64,000 bases of DNA, from NCBI RefSeq assembly GCF_022539665.2, contig NC_081333.1, positions 10,910,971 through 10,974,970 of the forward strand, written 5' to 3'. Below are positions 45,987 through 59,583 of this stretch, in pieces (positions within the stretch are counted from its first letter, which is position 1; the number at the start of each line of letters is the position of its first letter). The notes beneath the pieces are model-generated. The model worked only from the letters and a program-made list of their open reading frames with translations. It was not told where the DNA came from and searched no databases. The DNA comes from Daphnia carinata. Taxonomy: Eukaryota; Arthropoda; Branchiopoda; Diplostraca; Daphniidae. Made by a program: the position numbers and the translations under genes.

Positions 45987-48664
45987 AGAAGAGGGGAACG
46001 CTGTCAAACCAGAATCATCCCATTATGTTCTGAAATAGAAGTTCAAATGCCGGCTTTTTTTCTTTTTTAAACAAATACGTCTACTCCGCCATCTTGACAG
46101 TGAAACGGGCAGTCGCCATCATTTTCAACTCTTATTTTTCTTCCTCTTATTCTTGTCACCCACCGTCATCATTTCTTTTGTCCGCGGCCGCGAAGGAAAA
46201 GGAAATCAACTTCGCATGTCTTGAACAAATAATTCCGCACGCGTGAAAACCTAACTATTTTTTACGGCGCGAGAGCTTTCTTCAATCCTTTTGTTTACTT
46301 TCTTTTCCGTCGATCACGTGTCCCGTTTTTTTTTTCGATTCTGAAACTTGTGTCATGTTGCACATTAGCCAAGAATTTAATCTTTTTGCGTCCTTGCTCC
46401 TTGCTGCTGCTGTATTAGTCACCTCCTATAAAGCGGTGAAGAAAAAATAACACAATCGGGAAGTTGGCCGTTCGGAGAATACACATTCAAGATGACGTGA
46501 AAATCCGCATTACCTATTTCCATCTTGTAAACAAGGTTCTCTAACTGATTGACTCATCGTGAAAAAAAATGGTTGATGTTGATTACACTTCCATTCCGTT
46601 TGGAGACAGACAAATGTCGGCACGAATTCTTCGTCCATAGGATTTTGCTGCTTCGACGAACGTCCTGTAGAGTCAAAAAGTTAGCCATGCCATAATGCTA
46701 ATGCATTACTTCATTAAAAGCAACATTAAGATTATCGGTTTTCCCCCCGTTCTAAATTGCATTTAACCTTCCAATGACAATGTTTTAGAATGCAATTAGC
46801 ATTTCGACTATGCTAGATTTGTCAGGGGGGAATCAAGGAGAGAATATTGCGGCATTCCTGAGCAAGGGCGTTAGCCTTGCCAGATTGTCTTAAATGAGTT
46901 TAGTTTCAGTTATTATTAAGTAACAATAGAAATATATTGTTTCTTCAAACGCTATCAGTGAGCGATTAGGCCGAACATCATGAAGACGAAACAGAAACTA
47001 GGATGTCCGTTATTTTCACAGAATATTATCTGATGTTGCGAGTCTAAGAAAATTGTAGACATGTTCTATCAGTTAGAAATGCCCTTGTCGCTTTTTGTTT
47101 ATGCAGTAAATTTAAGAATTTGAAATTCAGGCTTCTCTAATGGGTTCTCACACCTTTTGTAGCTTACGCCACTTTCCCTCATTTCCACTGGGAATAATGG
47201 GGTATATGAAATTACGAATAAAATGTGCAACTTCATATCTTTACAATCTGGTTGAACGCCATCAAGGTTTCGTGATTTTGCAATATTCATTAGAATATAA
47301 TTATTTACGTGGTCTTAGCACTGTTGTAATGTTATTTTATTATTACTACAATTTTTACCTTCAATTTGTTATGTATCGAACAAAAAACTCGATACCGATA
47401 CTGATTTCTTTTGACTATATTTTACCCTGCAGCGGTAAATGGTCACACGCCCTCCAGATGGAGTTTGTTCAACAAGTGAAAAACATCTCTCCTTCGCTGT
47501 GCTAGTGTGTTGCAAGTCTTCTCGGTTTTTTGACGTGAAATAATATTTTTGCTACATGAAATCTTCTTTTGGCTGTGGAATATCTTTCAGTTCGCGTTTT
47601 ATTTATTAAATCATACAACAACAAAAAATGTGGGGGGCTTTGCGATTTTTTATCTTCAGGTAAATATCCTACTGTTTTTTTTTAACCAGGTAGAAGTAGG
47701 GCAGGTGCCTTTCCTCATTTGCAATGGGGAAAGTGTGTCATACATGCTTCTGAGTTGGCCCATGATTGATAGAAAATTCATTTGTGTATGATGAAATAGT
47801 ACTTAATTAAAATGTATTTATTTTTTAATTAGCATTGACCGCCAGAACATCTGAAGGATCTTATCATTCTCTAATGCCCATCTAGTAGTTCACTAGCTGC
47901 ACGTTGGCCTCTATTAAAAATGACCAACATTTCAAACCTAGTGGTCAGCTGCTTACATGCAGCTGTAATATTCCTAATGTTGGTAAGTGATATTATATTG
48001 TCTGAGATATAATCCATCATTTTTAGTTTAGTAGACTCACTGTGTTCTCTGGTGTCAGTGCAAATATTCAATTTTAATATCTATGCTTGCTAAACCTGGC
48101 AATTATAGATCTAAAGCAACTGCATCAACTAAAAATTAATGATTGTGAATATTAATCTAGCAGTGGAGCCAATCAGCTCATTTGAATCCACCATAGATTA
48201 AAAAAATCTTCAGTTTCATGGTGTGTTACTTAATTCGACTTTTTAACCTGATATGCTTCGGCAATCGGTGGCGACTGGAAATGTAGGCCAATGGGTGCGA
48301 CGTCTACCGGTGATTCAGAAGGATCGCTCCGTGAATAAAGTGACAAATGGGTACGCCGAGTAGCGTTGCGGTTTTGTTTTAGTAAAGCTTCCCGTTTTAT
48401 TCTCGTGAGATTCTTTTTCCGCATTTTGATTGGCCCTAATCCAAATCTCGAGCTATCACACGCCGCGCTACATCTCGTGCTATGATTTTCTCACCATCGT
48501 TCCTGTTAAAATCCGGATGTACCCAAAATATCTTTACATTTTTGTTTTTCCACTTTTTTAATGACTGCAATCGATCAGCGACTGAGCCAGTTCTGGCAAA
48601 ACGGAATTTAGATTTTTTTTTTCTACATTCATGTAATTATTTTTTATTGGCATTATTTTTAAAG
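45987..48664. other. Caprin 3' UTR and spacer before the receptor phosphatase
   Basis: About 2.7 kb without a convincing exon. An imperfect hairpin occurs near 46750-46800 (CTAAATTGCATT paired with AATGCAATTAG across ~25 nt). The signal-peptide exon of the downstream receptor phosphatase should lie in or near this region, but I could not place it. A frame directly upstream of 48665 is hydrophobic (FLLALFL) and could alternatively be its leader. Confidence 0.4.
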
Positions 48665-51600
48665 GCTCAACACGTTAGCACGGCGTCATTAAGCGTCAGA
48701 TTTCCCGATGAAGTTGCATCATTGGCTGTGGTCCCTCCAGGCGCAGGCCATTACCGTTTGGATTTTTGGCCAGCCCAGGTGCGTAAAAAGAGAAACATTG
48801 ATCTCACCTTTTCTTTCCTTTTAAAACTTTCTTTTTGTGTTCACCCACAACAAAATGATGCGATACTAGGGAGTGCCACCGCCAAACAACACACTCCTAC
48901 CTACAGAACTTCTACAGCCGATCGAACTACGCGGAGTCCAACCTGGTACCAATTATCACTTTAGGCTACTCTTCTGGAACGCTACGCTCAACGCCTGGCC
49001 GGCTTGGACTCTCACCTTACCCACAGGTTTCATTTTAAATAGCACTATGAAGTGTCTTCGTTTTCTCTGTTCTAAATGTTTTGAACGGTAATATGACTTT
49101 AAAACAGCTCCTGAACCACCATCAAACCTGGTTATCCGCGTCCGGAAAGCGGTACAAGTAACATGGGACCCCCCTGCCGTAGGCGGAGTTACTGGATACA
49201 AAATTAAGGTGCCTTGAGATACATTTAAGTTTGACTTTCTCTCCCCCTCAAACCGCATTTTAAAAAAATGTTTCCTCCGTCTTTTTAGCCAAAAATAACG
49301 GTCGCTTTACGTGTGTTTATTTATTCCTTCACTTAGCTTCACGCTCTGTCTGAACCGTTGACTGGTGTCCGCACCTTCGTTCTGTCGGCGGATGCCTCGC
49401 CTTTTCCGCTACGAGACCTGACACCAGGCGCCAGTTACCGGCTGGAATTGCACTCCATGTTCGAAAACCGAGACAGTGAAGTGGCTACCGTCCAAAATTT
49501 CACAACACGTACGTGAGATTTTTTCTTGTGAAGTTTTAAATTACAGAACGTGTTCCGTTAACTATTTTCAATTTACATTACGGTAGGGCCTAATACTCCG
49601 GGAAGGTTTATCGTGTGGTTCAGAAACGAAACTACTCTTTTAGTTTTGTGGCAGCCACCATATCCAGCTGGCATCTATTCAAATTACAAGGTGAAGTACA
49701 CTATCGAAGTCCCAAGTCTGCGGTGTCTAATTTATTTTTCCTTAATCCAGGTGTCGATTGATCCGCCGGACGCAGTAGAAAGCACGTTAGAGGTCGAGAA
49801 AGTAGGAGAGCCACCTGGCCCTGCTCAAGCTCCGTTTTATGGCCTGCTTCCAGGTTTGTTTATAGTTTCTCGTGGCTAGATGCCATTCGTAATTAAAAAA
49901 AAAAGAATAGTTCTAATCTTGTTTTCTTATTCTGCGTTTTTAATAGGGAGGAATTACAACATTTCGGTTCAAACGGTCAGCAACGGAGAAATATCATTAC
50001 CGACTACAGCTCAGTACCGGACGGTGCCGCTGAGGCCAAGGAATGTCACATTCGAACGGCGTCTGGTCACCTCAGATTCCTTTCAGATTAGATGGGAAGA
50101 GCCGAAGGGCATGAGGTATTTATAATTATACCGATTTAGACTTAGTACGAAACTGATTGAATACTATGGCTGCAGTGAGTTCGATCGATATCACGTATCA
50201 GTTGGGACGGGTCGGCCACCCATCATTGTTCGACGCGATGAACCACGTATGGCTTTATTTAACGAGGGTTTAGAACCAGGTCGAACTTACCCGGTTTTGG
50301 TCAAAACTCTGTCCGGGAATGTGGCATCTTGGCCAGCTACTGCAAATGTCACGACACGTAAGTTAAGGCTTCTAAATGACCGATGATCAATAATAACTTT
50401 TGAATATCGTCTTTTATTACCAAGGTCCCCTTACGGTTCAAAACTTGACCGCTTCACTTCCATCACCTGGAACCGAGGGTGTCACATCAGTGTCGGATTT
50501 AGTCCTAGCTTGGTCACCTGATGTACGTTCTCAGCAAGATGCATACCGTGTGGCTTATCAAGAGGTAGCAGAATTGGAAGGAAACCCTCCTTCTGCAGGA
50601 GATGTGACTGCATTAAACGCTGCAGATACCAGTGGCGTTTTAGTAACAACTGCTACTCAGCTGGTCATGACTTCTCTTTTACCTGGTCGAAATTATTCCC
50701 TTTCTGTCATTGCCTTAATGGCTGGAATGGAAAGCGAATCTGTCGCTGTTTACCAGGCCACGCGTAACGTTCTATTGTTTTTTTAAATCACAGCTTAAAT
50801 TTTAACCGTTCTTGATGTTATGCAGGACCTTCATCTCCAATCATTGAAGAGTTAACTCCCGTACCCAATGGCCTGAATGTCTCTTGGAAATCAGATGTCA
50901 CATCTAAGCAAGATAGATATACTGTAGTTTACATCCGAAATGATACTGGTATAACGAGTAAAATAGTTGTTTGAGCTCACTGGTTCTAGAAATTTCGGAA
51001 TATAGGTGACCCCAAAACTCGCGAAGTAACCGAGCCGCGTATTCTGCTAGAAAATCTATATCCTGGTGCTAGTTATCAAATCAGGGTTTTCGCTGTTAGC
51101 CACGGACTGTGGAGTGAGCCAAACACTCACTTTCAAGCTGTTTGTACGTATTTTCTTTATCCAAACATTCCCAGCTTTTATTCACACTGAATAATATTTT
51201 AGATCCTCGGTCACCACGCAATTTCAGTGTGGCGGCCACCAGTTCGTCGTCTCTGCGACTAACGTGGTCCTCACCCGTGGATTCCATCTACACCAATTAC
51301 GTTATCCGGTATGGTATAAGTCTGTCATACATTTTCACTAATTAGTAGTTACATAAACTTTTGATTGTGTTCCCTTTTGCAGTTATCGTACGGCTGATAA
51401 TGTTAGCTGGACCGAATTAAGTTCAATCGTCAGTACGGATACAGAACTGAAACAACTGACCGCTGGCGAACGCTATGTCCTTCTGATTAATTCAGCTAGC
51501 CACAGAGTCGAAAGTGCCGCGCCCATTGAACTTCAGTATACGCTTTGTGAGTACTGTTCTTTGTCCAAAGATTGAAATTCGTAATTTGAAGGTTTTGTTA

Positions 51601-54600
51601 TTGGTCTGTACCTCTAGATCCAAATCCTGTGGCGCGGTTAACACCCTTGGTTGATGCCACTAATGTGACACTGAGCTGGGAAAGACCACCGGGGCGTGTC
51701 GATATGTACCGACTTGTATGGTACCAAGCAGAATCGGATCCCATATTGCCTTCATTGAATTTGCAAGATGATCGCAGAAAGAGGCAAACGGACCAGCCGC
51801 AAAAACGCTCTGTGGTTGTCAATGGTGATTCGAATCATTCGTACATCGATACTTTATTCCCAGGCACCCTTTATGTCATCGAGATGACCTCCATTTCTTT
51901 CGGAGTGGAGAGCAACAAAACGTTACTTACTTTGCGAACTTGTAAGTTTAAAGAGAAAATTTTATTTCCTCTATCGCCGCCTCTTAAATTAAATCTTATT
52001 ATGCAGTACCACTAATCACTTCCGATATCGTGATCGTTAAACGGCACGAGACGAATTCCTTGACGCTTAGCTATACGCCGACGCCGTCCTCAATCTCACG
52101 ATTCAATTCGTATCGCTTTTCACTAACTGACAGTACAAAGAAAACAAACGTCAAAGAAAAAACCGTTGATGACCCCGACCGCAAGGTGATCTTTGATGAC
52201 CTCGTACCAGGCAGATTGTATGAAATTTCAGGTAGGCGTGAACATATTTTAGTGCGTACTTTCTCTTATTTACCTAATGGATTTGTTCTATTTTCAGCAT
52301 GGACTGTGTCGGGTGGCGTTACCTCCCATCCCGTCCTAAGGCAAGTGCGGCTGTATCCGGAACCGGCGTCTGCTATCAGTGCAAGGGATATTAGTGACAC
52401 TGAATTAACTCTTTCTTGGAAAGCCCCACAAGGAGACTGGAACTCTTTTGAGGTTTCACTCCCTTTTTTTGGTTGAATTTTATTCTTTAGGTTTTAAATG
52501 TTCATTTCTGTGTTTATTTTTTTAGCTGAAATATTTAGACTACAACAATTTATTAGTAGCAGAATCCACCAAACAGACCTTTATCACAATTACGAATCTC
52601 AGACCGCACAGGAATTATACCTTCACTGTTTACACACGATCTGGTGATAATGGATCAGCTTGGAATAGTATTTCGCTACCCATGAGTGCTTCCTTCAGCA
52701 CCAGGGAATCAGTCCCGGAAAAGGTAAATTAGTTTATTTTTAATTTGGCTTTTTCGCTCAGATCCCACAAAGTGAAAAGCCCACCAGTGTTATTCATACA
52801 ATAACTTACCCGCTATTACCAATTGCTGCCTTCTAGGTTCCGACATTTAGACCTGTTGAAATTCAACCAAGTCAAATTAGATTCGAATGGACCTTACCTA
52901 GCCATGATCAAAATGGTGTGCTCATCGGATTTACCGTTTCATACGGCATACTGGTATAAGAACAACAGGGTTTAATTAGAATAATGAAATTCATTTATGT
53001 ACGATACCCAATAGGGTTCGACGTCAACTGTAACTCGTGAGTTTCCTCCTGGCAGCTCGTCCGGCACAATTAGTGGCCTTTTCCCGGGCAAAACGTACTT
53101 GTTCCGAATCCAAGCCAAGACGAAAATAGGGTCGGGCAATTCGACCAAATGGGAGCAAGTTATGCCTATCTGGGGTGAGATATCCGTAGATAATAGGATT
53201 TACTTCCAATCAATATCTTTAATCCAATTGTCGTATTATGTTCGCGTAGCTCCACCCAAACCTGGTAAAAAAGAGGTACCAGAAATTCTAGCCAAAACAA
53301 CAACGACTGTGAAACTTCAGTTCAAGAAGGGACTTTTTTCAGACGAGAACGGACAGGTTTATATTTATCAATCATCATGCACGTGGGGGATGTATTGTTA
53401 CCATACCGTGTTCTCTCTAGGTTATTGGATATACCATTATTGCCAGCGAAGACGAAAATAAAGACATATCAACTTTGGAAACTCCTTTACTCTTACGTTG
53501 GAAGGACGTTCAAAGCTACAACGTGTGGCCTCCCTATCAGGTATGAAACAAATATTGTTTACCTAGAAAACAAGTCTACTAACTTTGCGTAATCCAGGTT
53601 GTTGAGCAATACAATCCGTTTACCAATTCGACCACTGAGGTATTCACAGTTGGTAGTGAAACCTGCGAGTCTAGAATACAATTGACTGGTTACTGCAACG
53701 GACCTCTCAAACCCGGAACTGCATACAAATTCAAAATCCGGGCTTTTACGGCCAAGGACAAATATAACGACACTTTGTACAGCCTCCCAGTTATTACAGG
53801 TAAATATTAGTTGCGTAAATCTTTGAAAATATCTAAATAAAAGCAACTCTTTGTCCTATAACAAGATCCTGACAATTCAACGGTAATCGCTGGTGTAACT
53901 ATCCCTGTCATACTTCTTCTGTGCGGTGCTGCCACCGTGATCGTAATGAGAAGAAAAGGACGTCGGAGCGGAAGTGCTGCGTCCGGATGTTTGGGCAAAG
54001 TCCAACATGGGAACCATCGTGGTCCAGATGGCCTTCCATTGTCTGATGGCCTGGAAACAACGTACGCCCTATTTTTACCTTTTTTGTTTATTTTGTTTTT
54101 TGTTTGTTTGTTTTTTGTTTCTTTGTTCGTTCTTGTTCCATATTCTCTCTTTTCATTCACCCATTCGCTCAACAGGAGACCAGTCAAGCTGAAAGATTTT
54201 GCCGATCATTACCGCCGGATGGCAGCCGATTCGGATTTCCGCTTCTCCGAGGAGTTTGATTGTTTGAAACATGTCGGGCGCGACCAACCTTGTATAGCGG
54301 CTGATTTACCAGTCAATCGACCTAAAAACCGGTTCACCAACATCCTGCCGTACGACCACTCGCGTTTCAAATTGTTACCAACAGACGATGAAGAAGGCTC
54401 GGATTACATCAATGCCAACTATGTTCCGGTACCGTGATCGAAAGAATTTTGTCTTTGATTGTTGTTTTACTGTTTTTGCCCATTGTTTGCCGATTGCGAT
54501 GTAGGGTTTTAATTCACCACGGGAGTTTATAGTGACGCAAGGGCCGCTACATTCAACTCGCGACGATTTCTGGCGCATGACTTGGGAATCGGGCACCCGT

Positions 54601-55597
54601 GCAATTATTATGCTCACCCGTTGTGTAGAAAAGGGTCGTGAAAAATGTGATCGCTATTGGCCATTTGACACCCAACCCGTTTATTATGGAGACATTCAAG
54701 TAATAATGTTAGTTGTGTAATGCACTGGGCTGGTACTACCAATTTTATTATTGTATATTAGGTAACTATTCTTAATGAAAGCCACTACGCCGATTGGTCC
54801 ATCTCCGAATTCCGCGTCTGTAGGGTAAGATAATTTGTCTCGTTTTATTTGTTCCGTGTTATTTTTAATGAAACAGTTACACATTACTCACCTTTATGAA
54901 AATTTAGGGTGAATCAAGCAGAATAATTCGCCACTTTCATTTTAACACATGGCCGGACTTTGGAGTACCTGATCCACCAACAACGTTGATTCGTTTTGTC
55001 CGATCATTCCGTGATCGTGTCTCCACCGATGCTCACAAGCCAATCGTCGTTCATTGCAGTGCCGGCGTTGGCCGATCCGGAACATTCATAGCCCTTGATC
55101 GCTTGATTCAACAGATGCAGGTATTAAATATTCTTTTTTGAATATCCTGTGGGCTGGACATGCAATATCTCGCGGTATTTTAGTGCCAAGATCACATTGA
55201 CGTTTTTGGAGTGGTTCAAGAAATGCGCCGCGAGCGTGTCTGGATGGTACAGACGGAACAGCAATATATATGCATTCATCAATGCATTTTAGCTGTACTT
55301 CAGGTATTTGCCCGATATTACGATTTTATGTTACATATTATTACGTCTTTCATGTCCAGGGATTTGAATATGTTGATGCCAATGGCGTCAATGGAACAAT
55401 TGGCTCAAATGGTGCTGCCTCTGTTGGTCATCCGTCGATGGGCATGATTGGTGGCATCCTTACAAGAGAGATGCATGATAATCAAGGATTTGAAGGTAAG
55501 GGAATATCTTAATATTCCGAGTATTCGTTGTTTTGTTTGTCTTTTTTTTTTCTTCCTGCAAACAGATGATGAGGGAATTGCTGAATCAGGAATGTGA
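48665..55597 (+). CDS. Receptor tyrosine phosphatase with FN3 repeats (Ptp10D/PTPRB, R3 type), 5' end missing
   Basis: Twenty-nine exons from 48665 to the TGA at 55597 join in frame to ~1595 residues. Exons 48665-53799 encode about a dozen fibronectin type III domains. Recurrent W, L-x-P-G-x-x-Y and SxxS/T signatures appear, such as LQPGTNYHF-like [22 protein letters not shown] and [11 protein letters not shown]. The exon at 53866-54061 contains the transmembrane helix ([21 protein letters not shown]) followed by MRRKGRR. One cytoplasmic PTP domain follows from 54176. It shows DYINANYV, the WPD loop ([10 protein letters not shown]) and the signature [11 protein letters not shown], with the catalytic Cys codon at 55055-55057. 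There is no second PTP domain, as in the R3 subtype. The tail is Gly/Asn-rich and ends AESGM. Drosophila Ptp10D acts in axon guidance and tracheal tubes. The signal-peptide exon was not found. Confidence 0.93.
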
Positions 55598-56855
55598 TGC
55601 GGAGATATTGGCACCTTAGGGCAGCTATAACCTTCCTGCTATCTGCGAAAAAAAAATTTATTGAGCCCAAGCCTTGTATATTTTTATGCCATCATATTTA
55701 AATATTTTTTGTAAGCCTTACCCCTCCCCCACCCAATTTTATCTTCCCTCTTTTTAATTCGATTATTGTGACATTTAAAAAAATATGTGTGACCTCAAGT
55801 CCTCAACTTCTCATATTGTATTCCGTCCACAACGTTGCTCGTGTTTGTCTCTCTGGCAACACAGGAAAAATTGCCTTAAGGAATCTTTATAGTTATGCAT
55901 TCTAATCCATGTTTTTGTTTCTTTTCTCCGATTTCTGTTCGCGTCCCGTTTTATTGGACTTTTGAAGATCTGGCCGGGTTTTAACATTGCCCGACTTTAA
56001 GTATTTCTGACTGCACTAGAGCATTTTTCTAGCATTCCCTTGTTTCATCACACGATTTTGACTTTATACAGGTCAAATGAGCTACTGTCTCGCCTTAAAC
56101 TTCAATATTCAAGTGACTTTAAAATAAAACTTACCGACGTATACGTTATCTTGAAGTACTCGTTGTTCATTACCAAATGAATGACGCAATTTCACCACGA
56201 CAGTTGACAGAAAAGTAAGGAAGTACAGGTCGTTAAACTATCGGATCGAGGATTCTTACCTTTTGTCACCCTTGGATGATTTTATGGCCATAAAATATCT
56301 GTGACCTTCAATCGATGTTTTCGGGAGCAATCGGATGAAACCTAAGCCGTAAGCATTATTCTACACTGTCGAACGCAGTATAATTATTAAACTATATTGC
56401 AGGGCATCGACCGATTTCACAGTCGTCTGTTCGTTGAATTGCTTTTTGCGTATTGCTACCCTTAGACACGATGACAGTAATCGTTTATGATTTGATGAGT
56501 CCTATAAACTGTTTTCATTTATTGCCACCCTACTAGGTATGTTTTGTTTTTTGTTTTTCTTGCTGCATAGAATAACGAGTTCAACATCCCATGATCAGGA
56601 TGCTTTCGACGTTGTCTCTCACGCCGGGTGTATAAAACCGAACAGGACCAAGATTCTCCAGAGTGTCAGCGTCGTCTGAAACGACAACGTGGTTGCTTGT
56701 GACTTCCAAGTCTCGCTCTGGTAAAACTTTATATCTTTTCTAACTAGATTTTATGAAGAAGCAAACTAATTTCAGTACACTTTCATTCTCGTATTATAGT
56801 GGCCGATTCCAAATACCACGGTACTGTCTGGGCTCTTCATCTTACTACTCACAAG
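55598..56855. other. Phosphatase 3' UTR, spacer, and TATA promoter with 5' UTR exon of the CUB gene
   Basis: The left half is the phosphatase 3' UTR. AATAAA-type hexamers occur near 56121-56128. The promoter described next lies at 56631, followed by a probable untranslated exon (~56667-56720, donor CTG|GTAAAA) and an acceptor at 56798-56799. Confidence 0.5.
56631..56667 (+). promoter_or_regulatory. TATA box and initiator for the secreted CUB gene
   Basis: TATAAAA at 56631-56637 is followed about 30 bp later by an initiator-like GTCAGC (A near 56667), the standard arthropod spacing. It lies upstream of the 5' UTR exon of the CUB gene. Housekeeping genes in this window lack TATA boxes, so this fits a tissue-restricted or stage-restricted gene. 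Confidence 0.6.
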
Positions 56856-58706
56856 ATGAAATTTTACTACGTTACGTTTGTGGCATTGGCAGTCGCCTAC
56901 ACGACGGCCATTCCAACTAGGAAATGCAATCGAAAACATCTTCTGGAATCTAGACTTGATGAGCCAGTCTACTACGTATTCGATCCCAATCAAGAACAAT
57001 ATCCTTATGGTGATTCACCCGTTTATCAACCGAGTCATCCTGTTGACCTGGCCGATGCTCAAATCCGTATTTAAAATCTTCATTGACTTTATTTGCAACT
57101 AATACAGAAAATAAGCACTGTACATCATAAAATTATTTGTCATTTTTAGAAGCCAGAGTTCCGCAGTCGCAGACTGCACCTACAACGACGTCAATCTTCG
57201 GCATCGGTTCTATACCCACATTCGGTACCCTTCCATCGTTTACGTCACTTTTCCCCGTATCGGGAACGAAATGCACTACTAACTCCGGCGATGAAGGAAC
57301 CTGCCTTTCCCAGACTGAATGTGACAACCAAGGCGGAATAAAAGACGGCGATTGTGGAACTGTTCTTTTCCGTTCTGCTGGCGTCTGCTGTTCATGTAAG
57401 TGGCACAGCAACACAACATAAAAGTCATATTTCCTGTAATGTTCTTTTTGAGTAGTTATGATTAAAAAATGCTCTGAAACTGCAATCCGCAGTCCGTTGA
57501 TGTGGATGACTCCATCAAGAGCGTCGAGCAAGCAGTCTTGCACATTGACGTTCCCAGCCAACCCTGGTATCAGAGTCGCCGGAACAACAATTGGTGGAGG
57601 ATTGACTTCCTCCAGCAACAGTATTCGCAGCTGCCAAATCAAGTAAGTTCTCCATGAAATCAATTAATAGATGCATTATAAATGTATTTTTGAAAACAAC
57701 TAATTTAGGGTGGAATTTGAAAATTTTCGACTTGCTCCACCTAATCCAAATACGACCATGTGCGACGAAGATTATTTCGCTGCAGTTGGTAGCACTACAC
57801 CGAGCCAAAAACTGTGTGGCGATTCATTTACTGATCAGCATCGTAATTTCATCTACAAATTTTTTTCCTAATTCTTTTGGTTGACAAATAATATCTGTTT
57901 TCTCTGCTAGTTTACCTGACATTTAATGAAGAACAAGACGATATCACACTAGGGTTTTTCTTGACTGATGCAGCAAATAAGGATTGGAAGCTGAGGATTA
58001 CGAGAATTCCTTGCTCATCTCAAGATCTTGGTCTGTAACATTCTTATGCTTCTATTTAACCATTCTTCTGGATGCAATAATAAATTTTTTTTTTAATTTT
58101 AGCTCCCGCCAACTGCCTACAGTATTTAACTAAAACGGCGGGATCAATTGAATCGTTCAACTTTAAGCAGGAATATGGAGGTTCTGTACGCCAACTTGCT
58201 GACCAGAATTACAACATTTGCTTCAAAAGACCTTCGGTGGGCATCCCCTAGCTTATCTTAACGAATCTAGTAAATAAGTCCTTAATTCGCCTTGACTTAA
58301 ACAGGGTTATTGTGGAGTTTGCTTCGCACCTTGCCAAACGTTTAAGAATGTTCCAGGTTTTCTTTTAACCAAATCAGCTGAGAACGCGACCAGTGCAACC
58401 AGTGGTTCCAATTGCCCTGATCAGCTAATTATTCCGGGTGGTACAAACGGCGGAAATGTCCGCGAATCTGTTTATTGTGGAGCTGCACTCAACCCGGCGA
58501 AAAATGCGACTAGCGACGCTCCAATTTGCAGTAACAATTTTATTTCTGAAATTCAAGTGATCAACGGACTTTGTATTCAAGTGTATTTCTGTTTTATATT
58601 TATAGCTACATCTGATCGAATAACTTACATAACCGACTCCAAGGAGGCAAAAGACGAAGTCAACAATGTTGGATTTTGTTTGACCTATACTCAAAAGAAG
58701 TGTTAA
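56856..58706 (+). CDS. Secreted CUB-domain protein with N-terminal Cys-rich arthropod motif
   Basis: Eight exons join in frame to 452 residues: 56856-57066, 57150-57395, 57456-57642, 57709-57842, 57911-58030, 58103-58236, 58305-58530 and 58606-58706. The ATG at 56856 opens a signal peptide (MKFYYVTFVALAVAYTTAIP). A short Cys cluster follows at ~120-150 (CTT...GTCLSQTECDNQGG...GDCG...GVCCS), the motif common in arthropod secreted proteins. CUB-like regions follow (IRSCQIKVEFENFRLAPPNP...LCGDS and ANCLQYLTKTAGSIESFNF...YNICFKR), then a Cys-rich tail with N-glycosylation sites. No protease triad is visible, so it is not a serine protease. Its function is unknown; cuticle or extracellular-matrix roles are plausible. 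An upstream GTG in frame at 56799 is not used. Confidence 0.85.
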
Positions 58707-59583
58707 ATTTGTTGGAAGAATCTGTTTGCAACTGTGCGTTTTGTTGCTGTTATTTAGTTTCATTATTTAATAATCAAACATTTGTGTTTGCATTTGCATT
58801 TCATAACTACACAATTTCTTTAAGGACGCCGAAATTTCTGTCGCTAGAAATTGTTCGTTCAAAGGTTCAAAACGCTATACGTATGTATCCATCTAGTTTC
58901 TCTTATGACTTTCTTTTGTGAAAGGCGAACAGACATGCAATAACTGTAGCTACTAGAAAAATGAAAAAAAAATAATAATAAATTAAATCTTCAGAGCAAA
59001 ACGAGGGTGGCATAAGAGAGAGGGTAGTACCGAAGCCTAGATCGGAGAAATTTCGCCTGTGACTTGGCGAAAGAGTTTTTCATGAAGACGCTTTTTGAAA
59101 TCATATTCTTGATTGCACGCAAAAAAAAACGGAGAAAGTTTTCGGCGATTAGAAAGAAGACGGTTAAGTAACTCAGATCAAGGCGGGACTTTCACCGCCG
59201 TTCAATCACCGAGACTTCATAAAACACACATCCGTTTTTCCCCTACTTGTTATTAAGTTTAAATATTGGAACCAAATTGAGCGAACTCATTTGTTTTTCA
59301 CGATAAAAACAAATCGGCAAATCATAGTTAGCATGTAAACTGAAAATGTTGAAGGAGAAAGCTCATTTTGCAAGTTAGTTATCGGAGAAACCACAGTAAA
59401 GGAGTTTAGCAACACGGGGTTATTACCGCATTGCGAGGAGCGCGGCGATGTAATCGAATGGAAAGCTGCCTACGGGCGGAAAGGTTCATATGGAAATACG
59501 TATAAAAGCCTTTGCAAATTCCGTAGATCATCAGTCTTCCTGCCTTCTAATACTCCAGCCAGTCATCGTCTTCAGCTACAAGA
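58707..59583. other. Spacer and promoter of the CPAP1-like gene
   Basis: 3' UTR of the CUB gene, followed by ~500 bp of spacer and the TATA promoter at 59501. No exon was recognised between 58960 and 59480. Confidence 0.5.
59501..59533 (+). promoter_or_regulatory. TATA box and initiator for the CPAP1-like gene
   Basis: TATAAAA at 59501-59507 and an initiator TCAGTC at 59531-59536, 30 bp apart, sit about 50 bp upstream of the ATG at 59584. The predicted 5' UTR is therefore ~50 nt. Confidence 0.72.

Noticed and set aside
45553-46038. 161-codon frame beginning MDVAEATVDVGTVGQ
   Set aside because: It is the wrong frame of Caprin exon 7. The true frame encodes the RGG-rich tail and joins exon 6 in phase.
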